DNA of 64,000 nt from Amphibalanus amphitrite (lineage: Eukaryota > Arthropoda > Thecostraca > Balanomorpha > Balanidae): assembly GCF_019059575.1 (NCBI RefSeq), contig NW_024881976.1:270001-334000 (forward strand). The letters run 5' to 3'. The notes under the pieces were generated by a model, which saw nothing but the letters and a program-made list of their open reading frames with translations, did not search any database and was not told the origin of the DNA. The translations under genes and the position numbers were made by a program. Of the stretch, positions 11,212-24,214 are shown in pieces (position 1 is the first letter of the stretch; each line of letters starts with the position of its first letter).

Positions 11212-11316
11212 TGCCCACCAGCGCCTGCTACCCGAGAGAGACGGCCGCCTTCGGCCGCTGGACGCTGGATCAGTCGGAAAAGTACGCCAGCATCGCATAC
11301 AACTTCCTCGTTGGAG
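11212..11316 (+). CDS. MIC26/MIC27 (APOO/APOOL-family) MICOS subunit, second core exon
   Basis: The acceptor CTGTGTTTCAG and donor GTAACC bound 105 bp, phase 1 at both ends. Joined to 6021-6167, the split codon gives Val and the reading runs LYTGVGLTVPTSACYPRETA, then AFGRWTLDQSEKYASIAYNF, then LVGG. The CYP motif after the second hydrophobic stretch, and the following amphipathic segment, are where they occur in APOO/APOOL proteins. Phase agreement across a 5-kb repeat-filled intron and family order support one gene. Downstream exons encoding the variable tail are uncertain. Confidence 0.75.
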
Positions 11317-11847
11317 GTAACCGAACTCAAAGCGCTCTGTACCGGGTGCTCCCCAGGTCAGGGTGGTCTGTACCGATTGCAACTTTCTTGTACGCAACTG
11401 CTTTTGAATGCTAAGTTGAAGGAAAAATGGGCATGACCTTCCTAATTTCCTAAAGGTGTCATCAGAGTTTGAAAATTGACAGATCTGGTTGTTTTGGCTA
11501 TTGGTGGGTCCCTGAGGCCCTTCTGATTGTAATGATGTGCATAAAAGGTACATTAGTGTGTACTATTGTTTCCAAAACACCAACCACCACCAACCATACC
11601 ATACTGTTTCCAAATTAAGCTTGATCCTTGCTGTGCCGCTCCGCTGCACACTGGTCGGAAACGCTCCAGCGAGAGGCCAGCGGCCTTTCCGCAAAAGTTT
11701 TTTGCTTGTTATTCCACAACTGGTGAAGCAAACTTCATAAAACTTTGCATACCTTCTCTGTCATATGTAAGCTATCATTTGGATGTCAAGTACTAAATGT
11801 ATGACGTGAATCTGTTAAGTTATGACGTCATAATTGAGTATAATACA
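11317..11847. other. Non-genic stretch
   Basis: No exon was recognised. A 50-bp segment (about 11645-11695, ACACTGGTCGGAAACGCTCC) recurs inverted at about 13355-13400, so part of this is repeat. Confidence 0.5.
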
Positions 11848-12481
11848 GGATCTAGCACCACTTTAAGTCAACAGGGGAAATTGGGAGCTGCTATTCGGGC
11901 ACCGGGAATGGTTTCATGCACTCCTTGCAAGGTCCAGTGCTTCACTTTAGCATTGTTGACTTTGCGTGACGTCATTTATGACGTCACTAAGGCCATATAA
12001 GTTTTTCGTCAATAACTCCTGATCAGATGGAGCTAGAGAGTCGGGAAAGCCACCATTGGACTCAGGAAGACCTGCCGAATCGAATGATATGCGATATGAC
12101 CTCCTTCAACCATTTTCGTGACCTGAGGGGCTCCGACCTGACCTTGACCCGAGGCTAACACCTTAAGTTGACTTCACCCGAACACCAAGTATAGCATTCA
12201 ACGCGCCTGAGCTAGACAAACACGATGATGCCAAAATCGCGGCAGTGCGGCCATTTTTGGCAAAGTAATTAACCTAAAACCGAGCCTGTGCCTTGTGGCA
12301 CTTACCTGACCTAAGAGGTCACTGGCTGACCTAAGACCTTAAAATCGGGTAGTACGTAATTGTTGCGTCTTATAACGGCACACAAGCTCTTTTTTCCGCG
12401 AGGCTCTAGCTCAATTAGAGGCGAAACGGCGAGGGGGTTGAACCAACCCTCCCCGGTCAATATCGGTCCGGCCAGGGTTAA
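11848..12481. mobile_element. TTAA element, family B, right-end fragment
   Basis: It matches the second half of 7924-9134 (TTGCAAGGTC..GTGCTTCAC, GAGTCGGGAAAGCCACC, GACCTGCCGAATCGA) and ends GGCCAGGGTTAA. The left end is missing. Confidence 0.75.
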
Positions 12482-12782
12482 ATACCGGAATTGTGATCTA
12501 ATGTAAAAAGACGGCCCAAGGTAACCCGACGTCAGTGACAGGTATCCTATATTTGCAGCGTCTTATATTCACGAAGGTTTCAATTTCCACTTTCTTCAGC
12601 CGAGTGATGGTTGTCAATAGCAAGGCTCTCTAAATGCAAGCCGTAATCGCCACGCAATATGTGGAAGGCTTTTGATGTCAATACATACATAAATGCATAC
12701 ATAAAACGCGCTTTTCACAAAATTCATAAACTCAAACGCATCTGTTTTTAATGACCAGTCAACTACGCATGGATGCGTGCAG

Positions 12783-12847
12783 GCCACACAGGTCAGCGTA
12801 AGCCGGGCGCGGCGGCCGAGCCGAAACTGGGGCGGGGCGGGCGGTAG
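12783..12847 (+). CDS. Possible last exon of the MIC26/MIC27 gene
   Basis: After the acceptor GGATGCGTGCAG, phase 1 continues as GHTGQRKPGAAAEPKLGRGG, then R and TAG (12845-12847). The segment is GC-rich, basic and low in hydrophobic residues, as expected for the variable C-terminal tail of this family. A second AG nine bases further on (12791) keeps the same frame. No similarity can be claimed for such a short tail, so this rests on phase, position and composition only. Confidence 0.28.
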
Positions 12848-13541
12848 TTGGGTAGGAAGAGCGGCTCCTGCAAATTTTGCGCAAATATGCGCAGTTAGCT
12901 TTTATGTTGCCCTGGTGTAAATTTAAATCCTGCTTCATCTCACAAAAAATCAGAGTGGAACTAGATGGGACTACCTGTTGTTTCCTTACCTAAACTTTGC
13001 AGTTATATTCCAGAATCACTGTAGGAGAGCCTTCATAAAAAAGCTACAGTAAATCTCAGTTAGGGAAAAAGTATACCAAAAATTTTGCACTGACCAGTCG
13101 GCAACTTCATAAGGAACATTTTGATGCATGATATGTGGGATTTCAATTTGGTGTCTATCAGCAATAAGACTCTGAATATCCGGCTCAAGAAACCTCTTGC
13201 TCCGCGTCAGTTTCCGAGTTCTGGGATACCCCATCTTCGGGGGCTGATTACAGTTATTTTTGGTCACCCGGATTAGTTTTTTTTGGCCTAAGTATAATAA
13301 TTTGATCAATTTCAAATCGACCTATATAAAAAATAATCCGAAACTCCGGAATCGCCCGTGGCCTCTCGTGAGGGCGTTTCCGACCAGTGTGCGCTGTAGT
13401 GAATACCCCAGCTGTGAGCGCCGAGACCGAGGATTTTCGGGAAGGAAGACTGACTGCAGCACTCAGGTGTTCAACGGGATAGTCTACCATTTCAGGCTTA
13501 TGTGGCCTGGCTAAACGAGCCATGTCAGCCGCGCTGAGGCG
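12848..13541. other. Non-genic stretch
   Basis: AT-rich in its first half. No exon or element was recognised beyond the short inverted repeat shared with 11645-11695. Confidence 0.45.
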
Positions 13542-13784
13542 GTGCCGGACATCGAGGCTTGGGACCGCGCCTGGGGCAGGGACGCCTGTGTGACCTTTGA
13601 TCGCGACACACCTGACTCGCTCGGTTACGGCGGGGCAAGACCGGCCGGGCCAGTCCGGCGAGCATGGCTGGATAAGCAGTACGGCACGCTGTCTAAGATG
13701 GCAATGATAACGGACCTCATTGCTGAACACCATTTCAGCGCGACAAAGCCAGTTTTTTATATTCTAGATGAGGATGAGTTGTAA
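13542..13784 (+). CDS. Unassigned open frame ending at a splice-donor-like site
   Basis: About 80 codons beginning VPDIEAWDRAWGRDACVTFD and ending PVFYILDEDEL. A consensus donor GTAAGT overlaps the end (TT-GTAAGT at 13781-13788), so it could be an exon. It is not in phase with the MIC26/27 exons from any acceptor I could see (TTTCAG at 13496 leads to a stop). The composition is gene-like, but no family is recognised. It could equally be part of a repeat. Confidence 0.2.
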   Translation: MPDIEAWDRAWGRDACVTFDRDTPDSLGYGGARPAGPVRRAWLDKQYGTLSKMAMITDLIAEHHFSATKPVFYILDEDEL

Positions 13785-14089
13785 GTAAGTTCTCACTGGG
13801 TCAGCACTCACCAACCACTAAAAATGTTTAAAATCATGCTTTCCGTAATTATACCTTTCTGTCTATAGCACCATTCGTTGGGTAGGTAATATCCTATCCT
13901 AGCTATCATAATATAAAAACGGTAGACATCCAAATGGAACTGCCTTTTAGTATGTTCAATGCTTACGCGGTAAAGTATGTGACAAAATGACCAATGAACA
14001 CTTTGCGCTAAGCGCATGTGTTGCAATTTCGCATTATGTGTGCATGTGTGTTTTTGAAAATGTAACTCCACTACGGTCCGAACACACGA

Positions 14090-14390
14090 CCCATCTACCC
14101 GAACTTCGCCGCTCCACCGTCGCGCCACCGAACCGCTACAACGGCAGCGGGAACTGGGGCGGGTGTGTGTGTAGCCGAGCGTTCGAGTTGCGCCTCTCCC
14201 CTCCCTCGCCGCCCGGCGGGTCGGCCCAAGGTCGGCCGTCCGTGGCCCGCCGCACGCCTGCTGCCGGCCGGTCAGTCAGCTGACCGCCCGCGGCTGCTGG
14301 TGCTGTGCGGGTTGCCTACCTGCGAGTGGCCGTCCGGCTCCGTCCGGCGCCGGCCCGGGTGGACTGAGAGTGAGTTGGGCTCGTGACCCT
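14090..14390. other. GC- and CpG-rich island
   Basis: A sharply GC-rich 300-bp patch between AT-rich DNA, with open frames in several phases and no clear exon borders. It could be a promoter-type CpG island or an unrecognised exon. Confidence 0.35.
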
Positions 14391-14441
14391 GCCTTGGTCT
14401 GATCATGATAAGTATTGAGCTCACCATAAGCCAATACAGTA

Positions 14442-15053
14442 CAGGGTGAGCCATAAAGATTTACCCATCGAAAATTTAACTTTGTTTGAAGGCGCGCTGA
14501 CATAGCTATGTCATCTTTTACATACATATAACAACGTCATCTCCTAACTAATAAATGTAGTCTGTTTTCTGTATGCTTACATTCTTCTTATGTTACGCTC
14601 CCGAGACGCGAGAGCACTATGGCACGCGGCCGCCGTGCCCCTTGTCTTTTCACTTATTTTCCTCGATCACCCATGCTATAACAATGCTACGCCGTGTGTC
14701 ATTTGCGGTGTTTCTGGGATTCGGTAGAGTCGGGTTTTCAGGATATTTCAGTTTGCGAAGCCCGTGGGGCTGAAGTCGGGGATAAATTGTGCCCAGCATT
14801 CTTTAGACCAAGGAATGTTCAGCAGCCAACACCCAGTGGTGATTCCTGAATTTCAGGAGCGGCGGATGTGCGTTAAGACGACCTCGCATTTCAGGAGCAT
14901 AGCAGAGACAGTGGACGAGCATATTCAAAATGAGCTACACTGTCAGGATTGGAGACAAATTTGCGACATATATGCAAAAGATGGCATACCTACGCCAACC
15001 CGTTTGGAAATAAAGTGAATTTATCGATGGGTAAATCTTTATGGCTCACCCTG
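14442..15053. mobile_element. Tc1/mariner-type MITE, 612 bp
   Basis: A perfect 30-bp terminal inverted repeat begins CAGGGTGAGCCATAAAGATT, flanked by TA on both sides (14440-14441 and 15054-15055). The size is too small for a full transposase. An 84-codon frame at 14764-15018 (contains RSIAETVDEHIQNELH) may be a remnant. The CAGGGTG start is shared with the mariner copy at 60307-61665. Confidence 0.85.
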
Positions 15054-15234
15054 TAAGTGGTAGAAAATTAAGCATTTATGTGCATAAAATAGCACCAGCA
15101 ATTTGCGAACAATCCGTTACAATAACTGAAAGCATTCTAACAAGTAACACAATACAAGCAGACGTACCGTAAACGGGGGTGACTTTGCCATGTTTTCAAC
15201 TTAAGACGCTTGTACTATTTAAACTTGTTACGGA

Positions 15235-15838
15235 GCGAGCGAAGCGAGCGGAGTCTTTCCTAAGATTAACGGAAATTTCTGAGTATGAGCGGCCGGCCGG
15301 CCGGCCGTGCGGACGCTTTTGCGAGGCTTATATCTCAGCAACCACTTGACCGATTTACATGCGGTAATTTTTGTAGGGTAGCTTCATTCCTTCTACCAAG
15401 TATTGGACTATTCCCGATGCATGTGGGTGACCCCTTATGCACGTGCCACGTGCAAAACGAAAAGATGTCAGTTTTGTAATTGTTGCAATATCTCGGTAAC
15501 TACTGGGCCGATTGCGCTGAAAGTTGGCATTTAGGTAGGCACCCACTATAGGCAATGCATAACCATGTGCCACAGTGGGGGTGCTGCTGCACGTGCGCAC
15601 GTGCAGGGGTCGATTCCAGATCTCGAGAACGGCTGAACCGATTGCGCTGAAATTTGGTATATAGTATAGTTAGGTTGAAAGGGTGCCGTGCAAAAGTCAG
15701 TTGAGACCTATTTTGCACGTGCGCACGTGCAGGGTGCCGCTTCCAGATCTCGAGAACGGCTGGGCCGATTGTGCTCAAATTTGGCACATCGCTAGAGACC
15801 GGTTAGTAAGGTGCCAACTGCCATGCACAAGTCAGTTG
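15235..15838 (+). repeat. Helitron-related repeat unit, direct copy
   Basis: Inverted counterpart of 9950-10545. It carries GGCCGGCCGGCCGG, the block CGCTTTTGCGAGGCTTATAT, TATCTCAGCAACCACTTGAC, and paired CACGTG palindromes. The CGAGCGAAGCGAGCG motif at about 15235 is typical of the other Helitron-like units here. Confidence 0.75.
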
Positions 15839-15913
15839 GAGGTACACTCGGGGGCAGATTGATGTTCTACAACTCTTTATCCACCGGGTTCCTATGGCTC
15901 AGCATTGGCAGCA

Positions 15914-18602
15914 GGGGCATTCCACGTCAAATCAAACACCGAAATCCGTCATCCCCTTCGATTTTTCTGAAAATTTGTAGGCAGACTGGGCATGGTTCAA
16001 AACTGAGTTACGTATAATATTTTCGAAATTTGATAACGTATCGCTGAGATATAGGTCATCGAATATAGCGAAAAATGCCACACATCAATTTTTTAAATGG
16101 CTATAACACTGGTTCCTTTTCTGGTATCAAAATGATATTAACAGGGTCTTATAGGCAATTGATAAGGCTTTGATTTTTAATTATAAAATTAAATTGAAGT
16201 GACCTTGAAATGCATTTGACCTTGAATTAAAACAGAAAAATTTAAATAGCAAAAAACACGTCACCTTCGATTTGGATAATTTTTACATATTATGTCCGTC
16301 ACAATGTTCCCAACCATCTATGAAAAAATTGGAGTGGGCCATTCATAACTTTCGCGGCAAACGCCGTTTTCATGTATCAACATCACGCAACCGCGCGTGA
16401 CCTTGAAAGACAGAGTCAATACATGCTTGCTTGTGTACACTTTCTGAAATGAATGATTGCTGATTAGTGATATCCCAAATTCTGCGAGAATGGAAATGCA
16501 TAGTCATCGTAGTCAAGCATTCACGTTCCATAGTAAAAGTGTCTCAGGCAAACGGTATTTTGCGGTGAATTTTGAGCCGTGTGGAAATGCATCATGAAGT
16601 AAATTCAACGAAAACATTATCACGCAACGGTATCTTCACGTCTTTTGATCTTCACTATCCGGAAGAACATACATTTTTTAGTATGTATGGGGAATTTCTA
16701 GTTAATCCAATAATACATATGGCAGTTAGAGGCCTGCTAAGAGTAACATGTCGCCGGCTGAGGCGGGCTCGGCCGATGCGGGAAACGCAGCAATCACAAT
16801 TTTGTGTTTACACGTTCATATTTCAATTGTTTACCAACCGATTTTCAAAATTCTTTCACCATAGGATTGCCTGTACATTTCTTAGTCTTCTCACAAAATT
16901 TGACGCGAATCGAACGTAATCAGCGGTAGGGAGCGCGATGTAAAGACGGAACCGTTCCGTTCCGTCCCGGCACAGTCTACAATTCAGGCGGCGCGTAGCG
17001 GTCGGCGCCGGCTGCCGAGTCGCCGCGTCGCTGCGGCGACAGGATGTTCACTTTACACCGCTATTACTAGAACAGTTGTGAACCGATTTTCTTATTGCTT
17101 GCACGATGAGATGTCCAATTCAATTCTTGACAGGTAGCCATAATTAATTTCGCATTAATCTTATGAGATATTGGCGAAAAACAGGAGGGGTGGGCGAAAT
17201 TCGCTCTTCCCCCTCCACTGCGCGTGCTAACATAGGGGAAGTTGGGGGAACGCCGAAGACTTTTTTCTGACGCCCGTAGCACGCAAGGTAGACAACATAA
17301 GCTATTCTTGTTGGCGTCATTCGAGAGGCCAGTCTTTTGCCTTTCAAACATACCAGGCGCATTTGATGAATTCGCATACCGTTAAGCGCACAAACTAAAA
17401 ATATCAAAGAAGTGACTTTTTCGGCGTTGCCCCGGACTGCGGGGAAAGCCGAAAATGGGAGAAATGATCTACGGGGAATGCCGACATTGATGTTTTGCCA
17501 TTTTATCTCAAACTTTATCCAGAATTGATCAAAGCTGACACGCGTTTTAATAGCTTGAGGACGCGGTGCACACTGGAAGTTATAATTGTGTGATATAGTA
17601 AGAACATGCCAGGTAAATCATTCCTTATAGGTAACAGGCCGTTGTGTCGGTTGAAAGTATAATTTGCGTGACTAAAAATACGCGTTGCTATTCTACAGCA
17701 GTAAAGTCCACGTAGCGTGCTTTTAACACGTGCGTAATCGCACGTTTTCGGCATTACCCCAGCCTGCCATACTTTCATTTGCAGGCCCATAACCTTTCAA
17801 CGTGCTGTATAAATTTCAAATAGGCAGCACACTTATGCAAAGACATGCTAAAGATTACTTGACCGAATTGGCCAGACAAACGGTAGCATAATGAGTAAGA
17901 AATGCAGCTTCAAAGGCGCATGTAGTACAAGGGAAACGTACCTTGAAAACGCTCTTGGCGCCCTCACAGTCGAAGTATTCCGAATGACGACTCGTAACAA
18001 ACATGCGATAATTGTAGTCACTTAAGCTTCAGAGCATCACTGACAGGTGGCATCCATGTCTTACGGTTTTCGAAATATCTCGAATTTCGGCTTTGCCCCA
18101 ACTCCGGCATTGCCCCAACTTCCCCTACGTTTGCATATGTGCAATTTTCTTCAAAACTTATGAATGGCCCACTCTAATTTTTTCACAGGTTGTTAAGAAT
18201 ATGGTAGGCAATAAAATATATGAAAATGAGCCAAATCGAAGGTGACGTATTTTTTGCTATTTCAATATTTGTGCTTAAGAACAGAGTTAAGCAATTTTCA
18301 AAGTCATATATTTAAGTAGGTGCAATTCTAAACAAATGCTTAAGAAATTACCTAAACAGTAAGGTTTATTTCATTCAAATCAAACAAGTACAACCAAAGT
18401 TATGGTCGTTCAAAAATATAAAGATGCAACATTTTGTAAAAATTTGATGCCCTATATTTAGAAGACCTGTGGTCAGATTGTGCAAAAAACATCAATGTAA
18501 TGTCCGGGGCCACACAGGAACTCGCTCACAAATTTATACTGAAATCGCTGATGGTAAGGTGCAAAACAGCCGATTTTTGTTCGATTTGACGTGGAATGCC
18601 CC
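15914..18602. mobile_element. Long-TIR element GGGGCATTCCACG, 2.7 kb
   Basis: A perfect 20-bp terminal inverted repeat, GGGGCATTCCACGTCAAATC. Subterminal blocks are also inverted (GGCCATTCATAACTTTCG at 16337 against ATGAATGGCCCACTC near 18161; CACCTTCGATTTGG near 16263 against its inverse near 18235). The right arm of the host repeat keeps the empty site CAGCAG, giving a target duplication of 4-6 bp (ambiguous). No transposase was recognised. Confidence 0.85.
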
Positions 18603-21600
18603 AGCAGCCACCTGGTACCGGTAGACTGTGCCGCTTCACTTACTTGTCAAGCGGCACAGCCTACCCACCCGTATGACACCGGTCTGGGTCGGTGGCTGGA
18701 AGGTGATGTGGGCCGCCTGTGACGTCAGCGCAGCGGTGAGGGCCGAGCCCGGAGGCATGGCTCGGGTCGGCGCGGCGCGGCGGCTGGCGAGGGCTGGGGA
18801 GTGAGGTGGGGTGGGAGCACGGAATCGCGCGGCTGAGCGAGTGTAGTTAACTTTCGCGTCTCAAGGCGCCAATTATTTTACCTAACAATTGTGCTAAAGC
18901 AGTTGTTAAAATGTCCTATCCCCAAGACAGCGCCTATCATCACACTTGCAATGCACATTACGACACACTTAAGCGTGGCAATGGGACAGCCGATAGAACT
19001 TTTGTCACTCGTGCATCGATGTGCGGAGCTATATTTCGTATAACATATTAGTATTAAGGCCTTGATTGAGCAGATTGGTGTCTATTGTTTCGCACGGCAA
19101 TCGTCCATGAGACGTGGGAACTGGGGGTTATGAGTAGTGCCGCAGCCAACGCCCCAATTTAACCCGCGCCCTGGTGGGGGGGGGGGGCTATTTTTTGCCC
19201 CCCCTCCAGACTTTTCGATATATCTCCAGAACCGCTGCGCCGATCGTCACCAAACTTTCAGTATCCTCCCGGACATCAATTTTACACATTGTGACCAAAA
19301 TTTTTTCCAAAGGCTATGATAGGTTGGCCGGAAATGACGTCAGAGTGACGTCATGTTCTGCCGTTTTCGACCCAAAAAAGGGTTTCGCGGGAAGAGCTGT
19401 CAGGCCTATAGCTTTGCAAATACAGAAAAACGATAAAGACATAAAAGCTGTAGAATTGACAGGGCTACAAAACTGCTATCTCGGATTTTTGAAATTTTTG
19501 GATTTTGACCCCCCAAAATCAAAAAATAGATTTTTTGAATATAATAGCCGAAAAATCTAAAAAGTTTTTTGAATTTCGCAAAAACCGGAATATATGTGAT
19601 AGTCCTTACCGCCTTCTATCCACATACCAAATTTGAGATTGATACCTCTTTTTTTGGCGAAGTTATAGCGAAAAAACGGTTCAAAATTGATGACGTCAAA
19701 TTTTCAAACTCAATTTTTAGCAATTCTAGACCTCGTAGCGCAAAACAAAGACCACCATTAGACTCCCCGTGACGAGCTGCATCGAATCAATACCCATTTT
19801 ATGCAAAACCATCAACTTTAAAATTTGACCTTTTTTGACCTGACCTTGACCTGACCTTCACCAGAAAGTGACCTAAGCCGTACCTGATAGTCTTATAACC
19901 AACACCATTGAGTTGGAAATGAAAAATTGGCCATAAAACATGCATCGCACAACCTTAGTACCTAAAGTTAGGTTCATGTGAACCTGTGACCCTTGGTGAC
20001 CTGACCTGTGACCTGACCTGGTAATGTCAGTGACCTCTTATAACAACATATGTACTAGGCAACTGACGCCATATCGCTGATTCTCGACAAAATGCGTTTT
20101 CTTCGGTGTTATAGCGCATTCCCTAGATGACCCATGAACGGTGAAACATTTCATCTTTGACCTGACCTGTGACGTCATCGGTGACCCCGAGGTCAATGAA
20201 ATTTGGTTTCCCCCGACAAATTTGACAGGCCTTTCGAACGCCGTTTGAATTTCGCGGATCCGTCCAGTAGTTTCGGAGATACGAGGGGGGGGGGGCAAAA
20301 AATAGCCCCCCCCCCCCCACCAGGGCCCGATTTCACCAAGTGAATATATTCTTCGTGTACTTTGGAAAAGTACACCCACAAAGTACGACGATAATACTAT
20401 TCTGTTTCACCACAGGAATATATTCACTACGCCCGCTTTACGTACTTTGAGAGCCATCGGCACGCATGCATACATCTTGTCGGGGACATGCAGTCACTAT
20501 ATTTTCCCGCATTTAAAGTCGACGAGCTTAAATGCTTAGATATGCAATATTATGAAAAAAAATTCTAGCTACGCTAATCTATATTATGATTTATAAGATG
20601 TCTGTACGTGTGTCATGCCTTATGTGTCTTATTGCGCCTGAAAGGCGCCGCGTATCGGCGTGAAATTTGGCATGCCGAATCGGTGGGTTGATGTCACCTC
20701 TGTATTAAAATTTGGGGGTGATCGGGCCAGGGGTGCGCCGTCAGCACGCGCTCGCGTGCGCCATAGGGTTAACACGGGAAACGGTCAAAACGAACATCGG
20801 ACGAAAACCGGCCTGCGGCGCCCGCTTCCTGGCTGTATAAGTCGGCAACGGGTGGGCGCAGCGAGAAGCGGTTTTCACCACTGGATAGAGGAGAGATGGG
20901 CCTAGCGTATTGATATGGTTTCATAGTATAGCACGCGCCACGTGCAAGACAGCACCCCCGGTTGTGAAAAATGACCGATTTCGTGCATTGTGACGGGAAA
21001 ATCGATGCCGCTGGAAAACGGCTTGACGGAATGAAATCGGTGTTGTATCATTTTGCAGACAAATGTATGTGTAATCAGAGGATAGCAGATAAAAAGTGAT
21101 GATCCGTAGCATTTCCTTAAAAATGAAAAATTAATTTGAAAATTTATTTCGCGCGGAGCGCGATGTCCTTTACAACACCAAAATGTATTGAAAACGATGA
21201 TCAATCGTTATGAAACCTACATATTCGGAAAGAGCATTCTTTTCTGACCAATATCCACCCAAGATATTATCGAAAAGTCAATAAACTTTTGTGAAAATGA
21301 CTCAAGCATGCGACCGTGTTTTGATAACGTTACGCGTATTTTCCGACGAAATCGGATCGGTGGCTTCGGCAGACAGGCCCAGGCAGGCTATTGAACCTTT
21401 GACAACAAACGGTAGCGGAAGGCACCTCTCGCCAGGGGAATTCGCCAGTAAATAAACTAATTTTATTCTTGCAATAACTCAGCCGCTACCGGGCCGATTG
21501 TGCTGAATTTTGAGACTGTCAACGGGCCCATATCGAACGACACATTATCATATATAGGGTGCTAAATGCTATTGCACGTGCACACCTGGAAAGGAGTAGT

Positions 21601-22311
21601 TTCCTATCTCAAGAACGGCTGGGCCAATTTCTCTCAAACTTGGTACACACTACAGAACCCGTAAAATCAATTAAATACCATACAGTTATCGCGCAAACAT
21701 GGCCATCTAGTCTTACTTAATAAATTATAACTTGTCATCATCGCTGTGTCATGCCTTATGTGTCTTAAAGCGCCGGAACGGCGCCGCGTATCGACGTGAA
21801 ATTTACTGGGCACAAACTTTGGGTGGGGCGGACCATCGTATCAAAAGATGGGCGCAATCGGACCACGGGTGCGGCGTCAGCGCGTGCATCTCTGCCCCAG
21901 GCTGGCCGAGGCCGGCACCGAGCAGAGAGCACGTGCTTTAGGCTCAGTTGTTCGCTTAAAAACTGAGTGAAAACGATAAAAGCCAGCTCGGGAAGTCAAC
22001 TCTGTGGATTTAAAGAATACAGGTTTTCAATTAGGATCAGGTATAGGCGCAGGTACAGGTATTTGGTACAGGTTTTACCGGTAAATGAAATAAATTTATT
22101 ATCAAGCGAGCGAAGCGAGCAAAGTGCGAGCGAAGCGAGCAACCTTTCGGATCTGCAGCGCTCCTCGAAAAGCGCATATACCTACATGCCTACCCAGGGG
22201 TGTAACTTTTGCTTTTGAGATGGGGGTGCACTTGGTGATGGGGGCGACCTTCAATGAGGATAGGGGCGCTTCCAAGGTGCATAGATGGTGCATACATTAT
22301 ACATTAGCCGT

Positions 22312-23012
22312 TAGCGTCGCCACGGGGGGACAAGCGGGGCAGCTTGCCCCCCCACCCCCGACCGGGCTTTCCCTGAGATCAATGCAGATCCGATGAGATT
22401 TTGGGGTCGGCAAAAAAATGGGGGTAGTTTTCATGAATGGCTGTAAAGTCAAAATCGGTTGGAGTCGCGAGTCCCAACCAGAGTCGGAGTGAGAGTCGCC
22501 AACATTTTCGGGACTTTGACTCCAGGCTCGAACGTATCATAACTTTGATTCAATCCATGTCTTGGCTGGTGTTAGCTGAATTTCACACTCGGTTTTCAAC
22601 ACTGTTGTGGAGCTGGGAGCGACCCCCTTACCTCCTCTCGGGAGCAGCGCTCCGTCCACGCGCAGAGACCGGGTCCGTCTAGTACCTACGCTGACACGAA
22701 ATTTTAGTGTCAAGACCATTAGCGTCGCCACGGGGGGGGGGCAAGCGGGGCAGCTTGCCCCCCCCCCCAACCTTCAACCGGGCACCCCCTGAGATCGATG
22801 CAGATCCGATGAGATTTTGGGGTCGGCAAGAAGTGGGGGTAGTTTTGAAGAATGGCTGTGAAGTCAAAATCAGTTGGAGTCTTGAGTCCCAGCCAGAGTC
22901 GGAGTGAGAGTCGCCAAAACATTCAGGACTTCGACTCCAGATTCGAACATATCAAAACTTCGATTCAATCCATGTCTTAGCTGGTGTTAGCTGAATTTTA
23001 CACTCGGGTTTC
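22312..23012. repeat. Direct repeat of about 290 bp, two copies
   Basis: 22312-22600 and 22719-23012 share GTCGCCACGGGGG, CGATGAGATTTTGGGGTCGG and AGAGTCGGAGTGAGAGTCGC. Each copy starts with a G-run followed by GCAAGCGGGGCAGCTTGCCC. Confidence 0.8.
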
Positions 23013-24214
23013 ACCAGTCTAGCACGCTGACACGAAATTTTAGTGTCAAGACCTAGCTCGAAAAAATCGGGGTTGGGTTGGGGTCGTTTCCGACTCTGGC
23101 CAAAGGTCTGTGACATGTTCAAGTGCCGTTAAAGTACCACAGGGCTAACGAGGGCCGTGCGTAGGCTCCTAAAAAGTCCCACTGAACTCTAAGAAGGGAT
23201 CCCACGCTAGCTTCCGAGGGACCCAAACTGACCTCTGAGGGCCCTCACCCTCAGGCCGGCACTTATGAACACCACTACGATCTTCCACCGCTGATTCTGA
23301 AGGCTCGGGCGCAAATCTTTGAGAGCCACTTTGGCAGCCCTTTTAAGGGCCTCCGCCGGTCTCAACAGCCCCATATTGGCTTCTGAGGGTCCATCGGTGT
23401 GCAAGGGGCGGACCCATGGTAGTCTCTGAGGGCCCTTTCGACTTTGATGACCATCCTTACGACAGGCCTATGAAGACCTACACGGGCCTTATCATAGAGG
23501 GGCCACGTGTGCCTCTGAGCAGGGCTGCGAGGTCGGGGTCGGATTCGGTCGGAGTCGACAGCTCTGACCGGAGTCGAAGTCGGTTTTGGAAGCCGGGGTC
23601 GGATTCGAGTCGAAGGCACCGATAAATCCATCACGGAAACTGAGCATGCTAGAATATGGATTTTTAGAAGGGTGAACCGATTCCCTGGATCATTTGCAAC
23701 TCTTTTTTCTGGATAAGGTTTGGGATCATCTGCACGGACCCGTCCGAGGGAGGGAGGGGGAGGGGCCCTACAGACCCATGATATCCTTCCCATTAATAGG
23801 CTCTACCCTGCTAAACTAACGTAACGGGTAATGCGTTTTTAACTGACGTAACTGATTTTGCCCAGGAAATCCTAAAAAATACTTTCTACATTTCATAGCT
23901 AGAGGAAAAACTGCATCACCATTGCATTCCTCGCGCGCCATGGCGCGTCGAGTGACATATAAAACGTGTAAGTAATGACTATAGAAAGGCATGATTTAAG
24001 ACCAAATTGGATTTTGTCCCCCCCCCAACCGAAAATCTCTGGCGACGCCTATGGATGCAGATGAGTCCAATGGTACAAAGTTGGGTATTATGAAATAAAA
24101 TTGAATTCGTTTGCACGAATATCAATCAATCAATTGAATTTATAACGAATGGCATTTTACTTTTTTATTCCAACCTCTTATAGAATTGGGGTGCCCTTTT
24201 TATGCTCGTCGACT

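Noticed and set aside
13254..13733. 159-codon minus-strand frame
   Set aside because: No recognised domain; it partly overlaps a short inverted repeat shared with 11645-11695, and the opposite strand has the better exon-like signals.
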